DNA of 33,838 bases from Spirochaetota bacterium (GTDB lineage: Bacteria; Spirochaetota; Spirochaetia; DTKZ01), in contig JAOABU010000017.1 in assembly GCA_026418195.1 (NCBI GenBank), forward strand, positions 1 to 33,838, in the 5' to 3' direction. The position numbers and the translations under genes were made by a program. Positions 7,991 through 15,470 of the stretch are shown here, in pieces. The notes under the pieces were generated by a model. The model made no database searches and had not been told where the DNA came from. It saw nothing but the letters and a program-made list of their open reading frames with translations. Each line of letters begins with the position of its first letter. The stretch's first letter is position 1.

Positions 7991-8019
7991 ATTGTAAAGA
8001 AAATAGCCCCTCCGCTCAA
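7991..8019 (-). promoter_or_regulatory. Promoter of psd-pssA, predicted leaderless
   Basis: On the minus strand TTGAGC (8019-8014), a 17-base spacer and TACAAT (7996-7991) form a good sigma-70-type promoter. Only seven bases follow before ATG 7983, so transcription should start at or beside the start codon. The -35 box lies inside the loop and stem of the trpB2 terminator hairpin. Confidence 0.6.
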
Positions 8020-8028
8020 GAGGGGCTA
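8004..8028 (-). terminator. Rho-independent terminator of the trpB2 gene
   Basis: TAGCCCCTC (8004-8012) and GAGGGGCTA (8020-8028) form a nine-pair stem with a seven-base loop. On the minus strand it is followed by a T-rich run (ATTTTCTTT). It begins 20 bases after the trpB2 stop codon. Confidence 0.8.
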
Positions 8029-8047
8029 GAAACATTGCTCTATACTG

Positions 8048-9433
8048 CTACTTTTTTGTTCCCAATGGTTCTGGTTTCGGGAATTTCTTGATGGCTTCGA
8101 GATTCTTTTCGATTTCTGCCATGGGAAGTTCAAAATCGGAGAGTTCTCCCTTCATGAACATGTCATACCCCTTCAGATCTACCAGTCCATGTCCTGAAAG
8201 GTTGAAGACGATCACCTTTTCCTTCCCCTCTTCCTTTGCCTTTTCCGCTTCCCGAATCGCACTAGCTACTGCATGGCTCGTCTCTGGTGCTACGATAATT
8301 CCTTCGGTACGAGCGAACGTAAGGGCAGCTTGAAAACACTCCAGTTGCTGAATGGCTACGGGCCTTATCAGACCCAAACGAGCAGCCTGCGATACTAACG
8401 GTGCCATCCCATGATACCTGAGACCTCCCGCGTGGATGGGTGCCGGAACAAAGGTATGCCCCAGAGTATACATGGGTAGGAGCGGGGTCATACCAGAAAA
8501 ATCTCCTAGATCGTATAAGTAAGGACCTTTTGTAAGGGTAGGACAGGAAGCAGGTTCTACAGGAATGATATCGATCTGAGCGCCATGGATCTTGTCTGCT
8601 ATAAAGGGGAACGCTAATCCGGCAAAATTACTCCCCCCTCCTGCGCACCCTATGATAACATCCACCTTCTTCTCACCTGCCAGCGCCAGTTGTTTCTTGG
8701 TTTCCAAGCCTATGACAGTCTGATGCAACATGACATGGTTTAACACGCTGCCTAAGGCGTACTTCGTGGAGTGAGTTGGGTCTGTCACTGCCATTTCAAC
8801 GGCCTCACTGATCGCAATCCCCAGACTTCCGGGAGTATTGGGATCCTTTGCCAACACATCCCTGCCTGCTTGGGTACGGTCCGAAGGGCTTGGAATACAT
8901 TCGGCTCCCCAAGTTTGCATCATCATCTTTCGATACGGTTTTTGATCGTAGCTGATCCTCACCATGAACACCTGACATTCCAACCCGACCTGCGCGCATG
9001 CAAAGGCAAGAGCACTACCCCACTGGCCGGCACCCGTTTCAGTAGTAAGCTTTTTCACCCCTTCCTTTTTATTGTACCAGGCCTGAGCTACCGCAGTGTT
9101 GGGCTTATGACTTCCGGCAGGGGAGAGACTTTCGTTCTTGTAGTAGATGCGGGCAGGAGTTTTGAGATATTTTTCCAAGGAATAGGCTCGATGGAGAGGG
9201 GTGGGGCGCCACTTCGCTAAAATCTGAAGCACCTCTTCCGGTATATCAATCCACCGTTTTGTGGATACTTCCTGCTCGATCAGAGCATTGGGGAAAATGG
9301 GTTTCAGCATATCTGGAGTAACAGGTTTCCCATCCGGGGTCAATGGCGGAGGCATGGGTACGGGTAGATCCGCATTTAGGTTATACCATTGCCTAGGCAG
9401 ATCACTCTCATGCAGAACGATTTTAGTTGTCAT
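8048..9433 (-). CDS. TrpB2-type tryptophan synthase beta chain-like PLP enzyme
   Basis: The product has 461 residues, longer than the usual TrpB of about 400, with the long N-terminus typical of the TrpB2 class ([21 protein letters not shown]). The PLP lysine is Lys110 in [11 protein letters not shown], and the phosphate-binding glycine loop is [10 protein letters not shown]. These are fold-type II PLP enzymes that can make tryptophan from indole and serine. There is no trpA or other trp gene nearby, as is common for TrpB2, so it may salvage indole or act as a serine deaminase. A strong AAGGAG precedes the ATG. The gene is monocistronic, between its own promoter and terminator, with a hairpin in the leader. 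Class assignment is strong; the physiological substrate is open. Confidence 0.9.
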   Translation of the reverse strand: MTTKIVLHESDLPRQWYNLNADLPVPMPPPLTPDGKPVTPDMLKPIFPNALIEQEVSTKRWIDIPEEVLQILAKWRPTPLHRAYSLEKYLKTPARIYYKNESLSPAGSHKPNTAVAQAWYNKKEGVKKLTTETGAGQWGSALAFACAQVGLECQVFMVRISYDQKPYRKMMMQTWGAECIPSPSDRTQAGRDVLAKDPNTPGSLGIAISEAVEMAVTDPTHSTKYALGSVLNHVMLHQTVIGLETKKQLALAGEKKVDVIIGCAGGGSNFAGLAFPFIADKIHGAQIDIIPVEPASCPTLTKGPYLYDLGDFSGMTPLLPMYTLGHTFVPAPIHAGGLRYHGMAPLVSQAARLGLIRPVAIQQLECFQAALTFARTEGIIVAPETSHAVASAIREAEKAKEEGKEKVIVFNLSGHGLVDLKGYDMFMKGELSDFELPMAEIEKNLEAIKKFPKPEPLGTKK

Positions 9434-9452
9434 GGTGACTCCTTATCCTGAT

Positions 9453-9470
9453 GTTTCTATTAGTAGAAAC
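9453..9470. promoter_or_regulatory. Inverted repeat in the trpB2 leader
   Basis: GTTTCTA-TTAG-TAGAAAC is a perfect seven-base inverted repeat with a four-base loop. It lies in the 5' leader, about six bases after the expected transcription start and just upstream of the AAGGAG ribosome site. It could be an operator or an RNA hairpin; no run of T follows, so it is not a plain terminator. Confidence 0.5.
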
Positions 9471-9482
9471 AGTGTGTGGGTT

Positions 9483-9511
9483 AGCATAGTAGGTATGGTC
9501 CATTCTGTCAA
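9483..9511 (-). promoter_or_regulatory. Sigma-70 promoter of the trpB2 gene
   Basis: On the minus strand a perfect TTGACA (9511-9506), a 17-base spacer and TATGCT (9488-9483) are visible. The predicted leader is about 43 bases and contains the inverted repeat and a strong ribosome site. Confidence 0.7.
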
Positions 9512-9518
9512 GCACCTC

Positions 9519-9547
9519 TTGATTTTTCTTCCCCTAGAGTAGATCAT
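9519..9547 (+). promoter_or_regulatory. Weak candidate promoter of the HPt gene
   Basis: TTGATT (9519-9524), 17 bases and GATCAT (9542-9547) each match the consensus at four of six positions. The site is at a sensible distance upstream of the AGGAGGGG ribosome site and is divergent from the trpB2 promoter. Confidence 0.3.
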
Positions 9548-9571
9548 GAAACAAAATTAGGAGGGGTCCGT

Positions 9572-9925
9572 ATGCAAGCTGCGGAAGAGTACCATCGATT
9601 CGACAAATTGATCCGCAAATATTACTGCGACCAACAGATGATCCGTGAGCTCTTGAGAATTCTCATTCGCGATCTACCGAAATCTCTTCGGGAGTTGGAA
9701 GAAGGTCTCATGGAAGCGGATGTTCGAAAAATCCGTAAAGCTGCTCATAGTTTAGCAAACATCAGTGGAACGGTATTAGAATCCGAGATTCTAGAACTTT
9801 CCCGTAAGATAGAGTATGCTTGTGCATCTCAGAACCTGAAGGATGTAGAATCGTACCTTCCTCCCCTCCGGCAGAGGATTTCTGAACTCTGTGTAGATGC
9901 AGGCAAATACCTACAGGTATCTTGA
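9572..9925 (+). CDS. Stand-alone HPt (histidine phosphotransfer) domain protein
   Basis: The 117-residue product is entirely helical and contains the HPt signature around His59 (KAAHSLANISGTV), where the usual pattern is AH-x-LKG-x3-x-G. The histidine is present, so phosphotransfer is possible, although the common Lys after Leu is Ala here. Such proteins relay phosphate between response regulators in cytoplasmic phosphorelays. No histidine kinase or receiver domain is encoded in the window, so its partners are elsewhere. AGGAGGGG precedes the ATG. The gene is nine bases upstream of a permease gene, so the two are probably cotranscribed, although a functional link is not evident. Confidence 0.82.
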   Translation: MQAAEEYHRFDKLIRKYYCDQQMIRELLRILIRDLPKSLRELEEGLMEADVRKIRKAAHSLANISGTVLESEILELSRKIEYACASQNLKDVESYLPPLRQRISELCVDAGKYLQVS

Positions 9926-9934
9926 ACAAGCTGT

Positions 9935-11149
9935 ATGATCCGTAACCTAATCGTTCTTGTATCCATTGTTGGAATAGCGTTAGGAAGAATTCCTTTCCTT
10001 CGGATGAACAGGGCTTCCATCGCGTTCGTAGGAGCGGTAGCTGTAGTCGCTTTTGGAGGGCTCTCGCTGGAGAAAGCAGCAAAGGCGATAGATCTGGAAA
10101 CCCTAGTTCTTCTTTTTTCCATGATGGTAATATCGGTCAACCTCCAATTATCGGGGTTTTTTCGTATCGCTGAAGACCGTATTACACGATTTGCCCGAAC
10201 TCCTAGACAGCTTCTTACCCTCATTCTACTATCCTCTGCCATCTTTTCTGCCTTTTTTTTGAACGACACGGTAGTACTGATGTTCACCCCTTTGGTAACC
10301 ATCATTGTTCTGGAACTCCAACGAAACCCCATTCCTTACCTTATCGGGTTAGGGGTTTCCGCTAATATTGGATCCGCCATGACCATTATTGGGAATCCGC
10401 AGAACATGATGATTGGGGTATCCTCCCGAATCGATTTTTTTAAGTTTCTTGGGGTGTTGAGTGTACCGTCGTTTCTGGGTTTAACCGTTGCCTATGGAGT
10501 CATTGTGTTCTGCTTTCGAAAGGAGTTTGCCCCGTATCGATTCCCTCCCATCCCGCAGCATAGACGATTCGTATATCCGCCATTACTATGGAAAAGTCTT
10601 ACGTCGTTGGGTATTTTCCTTTTAGGAATCATCCTAAGAGTTCCCCTGCCCTTTGCAGGACTTCTCGCTGCATCCTTCCTACTAGTGACCCGTAGAATAC
10701 ATCCCGAAAAGGTATTCAACGATGTAGATTGGTCTCTTCTCGTTCTATTTGCAGGGCTTTTCGTGTTGATCGAAGCGCTGGATCAGAACCCATTTTTTCA
10801 TCACTTCATCGAGTACCTGACATCCTTTGCCGAGTCCAATACCTTCCTATTTTCCACCGTAGCGGCTGTGCTGAGCAATCTAGTTTCCAACGTACCCGCT
10901 GTAATGCTCTTGAAACCAGGAATTTCCCTATTGGCCCACCCAGAGAAAGCTTGGGTTACTCTGGCTATGGCTAGTACGTATGCAGGGAACTTCACCCTTT
11001 TAGGATCCATCGCGAACTTGATCGTAGCGGAATCGGCCCGTAAACACGGGGTTCACCTCGGTTTCTTTCAGTTCCTAAAGGTAGGACTACCCCTAACGAT
11101 TCTCACCATCCTAATAGGAGCAGCCTGGATCGAACTCCTATATTCCTAA
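9935..11149 (+). CDS. Ion transporter (IT) superfamily permease, ArsB/NhaD/SLC13-like
   Basis: The 404-residue protein has about ten to eleven hydrophobic helices. The hallmark re-entrant motif is ANIGSAMTIIGNPQNMMIG in the first half, with a second related half containing NLVSNVPAVMLL and GSIANLIVAE. The FLNDTVVLMFTPL segment precedes the first motif. Families with this fold move arsenite, Na+/H+ or di- and tricarboxylates across the inner membrane. The substrate cannot be decided from sequence; an inorganic or carboxylate anion is plausible. There is no arsR, arsA or arsC beside it, so an arsenic role has no support. It shares a likely transcript with the HPt gene and converges on fabF with four bases between. 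No obvious ribosome site. Confidence 0.8.
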   Translation: MIRNLIVLVSIVGIALGRIPFLRMNRASIAFVGAVAVVAFGGLSLEKAAKAIDLETLVLLFSMMVISVNLQLSGFFRIAEDRITRFARTPRQLLTLILLSSAIFSAFFLNDTVVLMFTPLVTIIVLELQRNPIPYLIGLGVSANIGSAMTIIGNPQNMMIGVSSRIDFFKFLGVLSVPSFLGLTVAYGVIVFCFRKEFAPYRFPPIPQHRRFVYPPLLWKSLTSLGIFLLGIILRVPLPFAGLLAASFLLVTRRIHPEKVFNDVDWSLLVLFAGLFVLIEALDQNPFFHHFIEYLTSFAESNTFLFSTVAAVLSNLVSNVPAVMLLKPGISLLAHPEKAWVTLAMASTYAGNFTLLGSIANLIVAESARKHGVHLGFFQFLKVGLPLTILTILIGAAWIELLYS

Positions 11150-11153
11150 CGGA

Positions 11154-12404
11154 TTATTCCTCGTACTTTTTGAAAACTACGATACCGTTATGTCCACCAA
11201 ACCCAAAGGTATTGGACATAGCAGAACGAATCACACCCGGCATCCCTTTATTCGGCACATAGTCCAAGTCACACAAAGGATCGGGATTCTGCAGGTTTAT
11301 GGTAGCGGGGAAGAATTGATCTTGAATCGCCAGCACGCAGAGAAGAGCTTCAATCCCACCCGCAGCTCCCAGACAATGTCCAGTCATACTCTTGGTGGAA
11401 GAAACCTTTAGTTTATAAGCATGTTCCCCAAACACAGCTTTGATGGCAGCCGTTTCGATGGGGTCATTCATGGGGGTAGAAGTCCCATGGGCGTTGATGT
11501 AATCGATGTCTTCCGGTCGTAACCCTGCATCCGCCAATGCCATTCTCATGGCAGCGATGGCTCCTTTACCTTCGGGGTGAGGAGCCGTAAGGTGATTGGC
11601 GTCACATGTAGCTCCGTACCCTCCGTACTCGGCATAGATCTTGGCGCCCCGTCTCTTTGCATGGTCTAACCGTTCCAGGACTAGGATCCCTGCTCCCTCC
11701 CCCATGACGAATCCATCCCGATCCTTATCGAAGGGCCGAGACGCTTCAGTAGGACGATCGTTGTATTTTGTGCTGAGGGCTTGGATCACGTTGAAGCCCG
11801 CAACGCCGAATGGAGTGATAGCCGATTCAACTCCACCGGTTAAGACAAAATCGCACACTCCCTTTTCCAGCCAGAAGACCGCATTCCCGATAGCGTCCGT
11901 ACCTGATGCACAGGCTGTGGTTACCGTTAAACAGGGTCCCTCCAACCCGAGCATGATCGCTACATTCCCGGGGCCGATATTGGCGATGAGTTTGGGAATC
12001 GTCATGGGAGGCACCCGACTCGGACCCTTTTCCAGTAAAGCAGTATGGGAAGCTTCCACGGTTTCGAATCCTCCAATTCCCACTCCCAGGATCACTCCTG
12101 CCCTAGAAGGATCAAAGGATCCTTCTAACAGGTTGGCATCCCGTACTGCTTCTTTGGCTGCCGCAACCGCAAACTGAGAAAAGAGATCCATCTTTCGAGC
12201 ATCTTTCCCGTCCATATAATTCTTGGGATCAAACCCCTTCACTTCCGCGGCAATCCTGGTAAGGAGTTGGGATGAATCGAATCGGGTAATGGGACCGACT
12301 CCGGATCTGTTCGCCTTGATGTTTTCCCAGGTAGAAGCCACATCCAATCCTAAGGGGGTGATGGCTCCTAAACCAGTGACTACGATACGAGTTCCTCTTC
12401 CCAT
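11154..12404 (-). CDS. fabF: Beta-ketoacyl-ACP synthase II
   Basis: The 416-residue elongating condensing enzyme has the complete Cys-His-His triad: Cys165 in VTTACASGTD, His306 in NAHGTSTPMND and His343 in TGHCLGAAGG, plus Lys338. It condenses malonyl-ACP with acyl-ACP in each round of fatty acid elongation. I chose ATG 12402-12404, one base after the fabG stop codon. A longer reading from GTG 12422 would overlap fabG and add six residues foreign to the family. The fabF start lies in the sequence GATGTAGCATG, mirroring the fabG start, so translational coupling is likely. An acpP gene, often found between fabG and fabF, is absent. Last gene of the fabD-fabG-fabF unit. Confidence 0.95.
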   Translation of the reverse strand: MGRGTRIVVTGLGAITPLGLDVASTWENIKANRSGVGPITRFDSSQLLTRIAAEVKGFDPKNYMDGKDARKMDLFSQFAVAAAKEAVRDANLLEGSFDPSRAGVILGVGIGGFETVEASHTALLEKGPSRVPPMTIPKLIANIGPGNVAIMLGLEGPCLTVTTACASGTDAIGNAVFWLEKGVCDFVLTGGVESAITPFGVAGFNVIQALSTKYNDRPTEASRPFDKDRDGFVMGEGAGILVLERLDHAKRRGAKIYAEYGGYGATCDANHLTAPHPEGKGAIAAMRMALADAGLRPEDIDYINAHGTSTPMNDPIETAAIKAVFGEHAYKLKVSSTKSMTGHCLGAAGGIEALLCVLAIQDQFFPATINLQNPDPLCDLDYVPNKGMPGVIRSAMSNTFGFGGHNGIVVFKKYEE

Positions 12405-12405
12405 G

Positions 12406-13152
12406 CTACATCCCCAATCCACCTGTCACGTGGAGTACATGCCCTGTGATATAGGCAGAAAGATCACTAGCCAAAAATAACGCTGCCTTTGCCACATCCT
12501 CTGGCAATCCCAGTCTTCCCATGGGAATCTGCGCAAAGAGGGCTTTCTTCTGCTCTTCTGTTAGCTTGTCTGTCATCTTGGTTTGAATGAAACCCGGGGC
12601 GATAGCATTGACCCGTATATTCCGGGAGGCCACTTCCCGAGCAAGGCTCTTGGTGAATCCTATCAATCCCGCCTTGGAAGCTGCGTAGTTCACCTGACCG
12701 CCATTCCCGATGACCCCTACAATAGAAGCAATGTTGATGACTGAACCGGTACGCTTCTTCATGAACATATCCTGGACCACTACTTTGGAGATATAAAATG
12801 CTGATGTGAGATTGATGGCTAATACATCGTTCCAATCCTTACTGCTCATACGAAAGGAAAGATTATCTCGGGTGATGCCAGCATTATTCACCAGAACATC
12901 GATCCCTCCCGACTCTTTCAGGATCTCCTTGCAAACTGTCGTAATCCCCTCTTCATTTGCCACGTTTCCTTCTTTAAATGCAACGGTTACACCATTCGCC
13001 TTTGCCACTTCCTGATACTCGGCAAAGGAATCACCCTGCTGTATATCGATATACCATACCGATGCCCCATTCTTGAGAAATAGAAGAACCATTTCTCTTC
13101 CAATTCCCTGAGCACCCCCAGTAATCAGCACATTCTTTCCCTTTACCAGCAT
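12406..13152 (-). CDS. fabG: 3-oxoacyl-ACP reductase
   Basis: The 248-residue short-chain dehydrogenase has the NADP-binding TGGAQGIG motif at 11-18, the NNAG motif at 89-92 and the catalytic set Asn114, Ser143, Tyr156 and Lys160 (YAASK). It reduces 3-oxoacyl-ACP to 3-hydroxyacyl-ACP. Among the many SDR enzymes, position between fabD and fabF makes FabG the best call. I place the start at ATG 13150-13152, with GGAGG six bases upstream inside the last codons of fabD; the longer TTG reading at 13164 would overlap fabD and remove this ribosome site. The fabD stop TAG is separated from this ATG by one base, which points to coupled translation. Confidence 0.94.
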   Translation of the reverse strand: MLVKGKNVLITGGAQGIGREMVLLFLKNGASVWYIDIQQGDSFAEYQEVAKANGVTVAFKEGNVANEEGITTVCKEILKESGGIDVLVNNAGITRDNLSFRMSSKDWNDVLAINLTSAFYISKVVVQDMFMKKRTGSVINIASIVGVIGNGGQVNYAASKAGLIGFTKSLAREVASRNIRVNAIAPGFIQTKMTDKLTEEQKKALFAQIPMGRLGLPEDVAKAALFLASDLSAYITGHVLHVTGGLGM

Positions 13153-13153
13153 G

Positions 13154-14086
13154 CTATCCTCCAATCTCTATCTTTATAAGTTCTTCCCATTTGCCTACCG
13201 GTAGGCAAACCGGTTCGGTATAAAACGCTTTCCATAGACCTGTGAGTACCGTTCCAGGCCCCGTTTCCAACAGTTCATCGTACCCTTCCAGTTTAATTTC
13301 CTCTTCCACCGTTGTCCATCGAACGGGTGACGTAATCTGCTCTCCTGCCAGCCGTTTTGCTTCCTGCCCGCTAGCGATGCGCTGCCCCGTAACATTAGAA
13401 TATACTGGAATGCGGGGATCCTGAAATAGGATCTCTTCTAGTACTGCCTCAAACCGTTCCCGTGCTTCTTTAAGAAGGGGACTATGGAAGGGACCCGATA
13501 CCTTTAAGCGGATTACTCGCTTTGCCCCGTATTGTTTCAATTTCTCCTCGGCCAGGGCTAACCCACGGGCCGTACCGCTTATTACAGTCTGAAGGGGACT
13601 GTTGTAATTGGCAGGATACACTTCTTCGATTCCTTGTAGGATTTCCTCAATCCGTGCGGCTTCCAATCCTATCACTGCCGCCATCCCTGCTTGGCCCTCG
13701 GCACGATCCCACTTTCGGGAGGCCTGTTCCATGAACATTCCTCGTACCTGAACGAGTTTGAAGGTGTCTTCGATCGAAAGAACTCCAGCCTCTGCCAAAG
13801 CTGCATACTCTCCCAAGCTAAAACCAGCAACTCCCTTCGGATAGATACCCCGCTCCCGGAGGGCTTCCGCAACAGATAGATTCACCAACGTGATTACCAC
13901 TTGAGCAATCTGGGTAGATTTCAGTTCCTCTTCCTTACCTTCGGACAGAATCTTGAATAGATTCATATGGGTTAGATCCGAAGCTTTATAGAATAACTCT
14001 TTCACCCGTTCGGAATGCTGAAAAAGATCTATCCCCATTCCTGGATACTGCGCACCCTGGCCAGGGAACAGGTATGCTCGTTTCAT
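13154..14086 (-). CDS. fabD: Malonyl-CoA-ACP transacylase
   Basis: The 310-residue enzyme starts with MKRAYLFPGQGAQYPGMG, the standard FabD opening, and has the nucleophile Ser90 in GFSLGEYAAL and His201 in SGPFHSPLL. It transfers malonyl from CoA to acyl carrier protein. The usual GHSLGE is GFSLGE here. I set the start at ATG 14084-14086; the 36 residues that a longer reading would add have no family support and run through the promoter. It is first in fabD-fabG-fabF. A perfect TTGACA lies 31 bases upstream of the ATG, flanked by a palindrome, so regulation at initiation is likely. The last codons contain a 20-base perfect palindrome. Confidence 0.94.
   Translation of the reverse strand: MKRAYLFPGQGAQYPGMGIDLFQHSERVKELFYKASDLTHMNLFKILSEGKEEELKSTQIAQVVITLVNLSVAEALRERGIYPKGVAGFSLGEYAALAEAGVLSIEDTFKLVQVRGMFMEQASRKWDRAEGQAGMAAVIGLEAARIEEILQGIEEVYPANYNSPLQTVISGTARGLALAEEKLKQYGAKRVIRLKVSGPFHSPLLKEARERFEAVLEEILFQDPRIPVYSNVTGQRIASGQEAKRLAGEQITSPVRWTTVEEEIKLEGYDELLETGPGTVLTGLWKAFYTEPVCLPVGKWEELIKIEIGG
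13190..13209. repeat. 20-base perfect palindrome inside the end of fabD
   Basis: TTTGCCTACCGGTAGGCAAA is its own reverse complement. It lies in the last 20 codons of fabD, where it encodes part of CLPVGKW, and ends 37 bases before the fabG start codon. A palindrome of this length is not expected by chance in a window of this size. It could be a protein-binding site or an mRNA hairpin. Confidence 0.85.
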
Positions 14087-14093
14087 GGTGCCG

Positions 14094-14122
14094 ACCTTAC
14101 CATAGGGGTTTACGGGTGTCAA
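14094..14122 (-). promoter_or_regulatory. Promoter of the fabD-fabG-fabF operon
   Basis: On the minus strand a perfect TTGACA (14122-14117) is followed at 17 bases by TAAGGT (14099-14094), a poor -10. Seven bases then lead to the fabD ATG. The same TAAGGT could serve as an AAGG ribosome site if the true promoter lies further upstream. The strong -35 is therefore clearer than the start point. Confidence 0.5.
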
Positions 14123-14139
14123 GTCGGCCAGCGGCCGAC
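14123..14139. promoter_or_regulatory. Palindromic candidate operator abutting the fabD -35 box
   Basis: GTCGGCC-AGC-GGCCGAC is a perfect seven-base GC-only inverted repeat with a three-base centre. It touches the fabD -35 hexamer on its upstream side. It lies between divergent genes, so no transcript ends here and a terminator role is unlikely. An operator for a lipid-responsive regulator is the best reading. Confidence 0.6.
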
Positions 14140-14251
14140 AAAAACAGGTGAACTTCCCAAATCGAGAGATTCGAACGGATATGACGAACCCCATTGATGA
14201 ACCGGTAAGGCATTTGTCGTGCAGTGACTATCATGCGGAGGCCCAGAAGAT

Positions 14252-14280
14252 TTGCCTGGATCTCGGAAACACAGTATACT
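14252..14280 (+). promoter_or_regulatory. Promoter of the cytidylate-kinase-like gene
   Basis: TTGCCT (14252-14257), a 17-base spacer and TATACT (14275-14280) precede the gene. The predicted leader of about 27 bases carries GGGGAGGAGG as ribosome site. Confidence 0.55.
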
Positions 14281-14313
14281 AGACCTAACCCCATTCCGGG
14301 GAGGAGGTGTCTT

Positions 14314-15126
14314 ATGAGTGTTTTAACCATTTCGAGACAGCTCGGCAGCCTGGATTTGGAAATTGCACAAGAACTATCCAAACATCAGCATCTATCTCTA
14401 ATTGATAAAGAAGAAATTGAAAAGAAACTTCAGGAGTACAAGGTAGAAAAAAAGAATATCGAACGGTTCGATGAACGGAAACCTGGATTCTGGGATGCGT
14501 TTTCCACTGATCGAGACGTTTACCTGAATTACCTAAAACTCGCCATTCTTGAGTATGCTCGGCAGGATAATTGCATCATACTGGGAAGAGGAGCCCAAGT
14601 GATTCTGGAGAACGTTCCGGGAGTACTACGAGTTCGATTCGTCTCATCTCCAGAGATTCGAGCCCTGCGACTCCAACAGGAACTGAACTGCAACGAGAAC
14701 CATGCATACAAATTGATGATGAAAAGCGATCACGAGCGGGCCGGTTTCCATCGGTTCTTCTTCGATGTTGATTGGACAAGGGATGAACTGTACGATATCG
14801 TCCTGAACACCGGAACGCTACCAAAAGAAACAATTCTCGATATTCTAACCCGTTTCATGGTGGAAACAGGGAAAATTCTCAAATCAGAACGGAACAAGAA
14901 ATTGGATGATCTCATCCTGTCCCAACGAATCGTCGTAAAGATCCTCTACGATGCCAAACTACCTGTCCGCTTTCTAGAGGTCCACAGTGCAGCGGGCAAG
15001 GTCGTATTGGAGGGAGTAACCGAATCCCATGCAGTCGTCACTGCAGCAGAATCGGTTGCAAAGGAAGTAGCAGGCGTCGATTCGGTGGAGAATCATCTAT
15101 CGGTAGTGGTTCATATAGGTAGCTGA
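14314..15126 (+). CDS. Cytidylate-kinase-like protein fused to a C-terminal BON domain
   Basis: The product has 270 residues. The first 180 or so resemble the cytidylate kinase-like family (Cytidylate_kin2), with MSVLTISRQLGS at the N-terminus, CIILGRGAQVIL and VRFVSSPEIRALRL. In that family the opening is usually SRQ-x-GSGG; here it is SRQLGSLD, so the phosphate-binding loop is altered and kinase activity is doubtful. Residues from about 200 to 270 (VVLEGVTESHAVVTAAESVA, then VDSVENHLSVV) look like a BON domain, usually a lipid- or ligand-binding module of exported proteins. The combination is unusual in a protein with no signal peptide. ATG 14314 was chosen because of the strong GGAGGAGG site. 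Divergent from fabD. A regulatory or lipid-sensing role is only a guess. Confidence 0.72.
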   Translation: MSVLTISRQLGSLDLEIAQELSKHQHLSLIDKEEIEKKLQEYKVEKKNIERFDERKPGFWDAFSTDRDVYLNYLKLAILEYARQDNCIILGRGAQVILENVPGVLRVRFVSSPEIRALRLQQELNCNENHAYKLMMKSDHERAGFHRFFFDVDWTRDELYDIVLNTGTLPKETILDILTRFMVETGKILKSERNKKLDDLILSQRIVVKILYDAKLPVRFLEVHSAAGKVVLEGVTESHAVVTAAESVAKEVAGVDSVENHLSVVVHIGS

Positions 15127-15156
15127 TCTCAATAGATGTAATCTAAGCAACAGACC

Positions 15157-15185
15157 TTGCAATTCACGTACGCCCCTTGTATAAT
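15157..15185 (+). promoter_or_regulatory. Sigma-70 promoter of oadG-oadA-oadB
   Basis: TTGCAA (15157-15162), a 17-base spacer and a perfect TATAAT (15180-15185) lie upstream of oadG. The leader is about 47 bases and ends with AAGGAG. Confidence 0.75.
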
Positions 15186-15238
15186 ACCATCCGCTAGAAA
15201 ACTGTTCCCAAAATCCTATCGTACACAAGGAGATAAAT

Positions 15239-15451
15239 GTGCTAGAGAAAGGTTTATTCCTGATGGTTATAGGTATGGGTGTTACCTTCATTTTCCTAGG
15301 GATCCTGATTTACGCAGTGAAAGGCGCCTCTCTCCTCATCTGGAAATTTTTTCCAGAACCCGAGGAACATGTAGATACTGCACGAACAAGCAGCGTGGAT
15401 ACCGAAATTGCCATAGCTGTTGCAGCCGTTACGGCTCGCACACACAAATAA
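15239..15451 (+). CDS. oadG: Oxaloacetate decarboxylase gamma subunit
   Basis: The 70-residue protein has one N-terminal membrane span (GLFLMVIGMGVTFIFLGILIYA) and a short hydrophilic tail, the size and shape of OadG. In the Oad complex the gamma subunit anchors the soluble alpha subunit to the membrane beta subunit and helps assembly. The start is GTG at 15239, placed seven bases after AAGGAG; an overlapping ATG at 15237 is out of frame and stops after two codons. It is the first gene of the operon, 19 bases before oadA. The tail ends in ARTHK, with a single histidine rather than the His-rich zinc end of some OadG proteins. Confidence 0.82.
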   Translation: MLEKGLFLMVIGMGVTFIFLGILIYAVKGASLLIWKFFPEPEEHVDTARTSSVDTEIAIAVAAVTARTHK

Positions 15452-15470
15452 AATCTAAGGTAGGGTACTT

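Noticed and set aside
7984-8019. Longer psd reading from TTG 8019
   Set aside because: The extra 12 residues start inside the trpB2 terminator hairpin and overlap the psd promoter. Sequence from MKLP onward is what matches the family.
9935-11149. Calling the permease an arsenite pump (ArsB)
   Set aside because: The fold is shared by many ion transporters, and no arsR, arsA or arsC is nearby.
14123-14139. Palindrome near fabD as a transcription terminator
   Set aside because: It lies between two divergent genes, so no transcript ends there; an operator is more likely.
14087-14194. 36-residue N-terminal extension of fabD
   Set aside because: FabD proteins begin at the PGQGAQ region. The extension has no family similarity and contains the promoter and palindrome.
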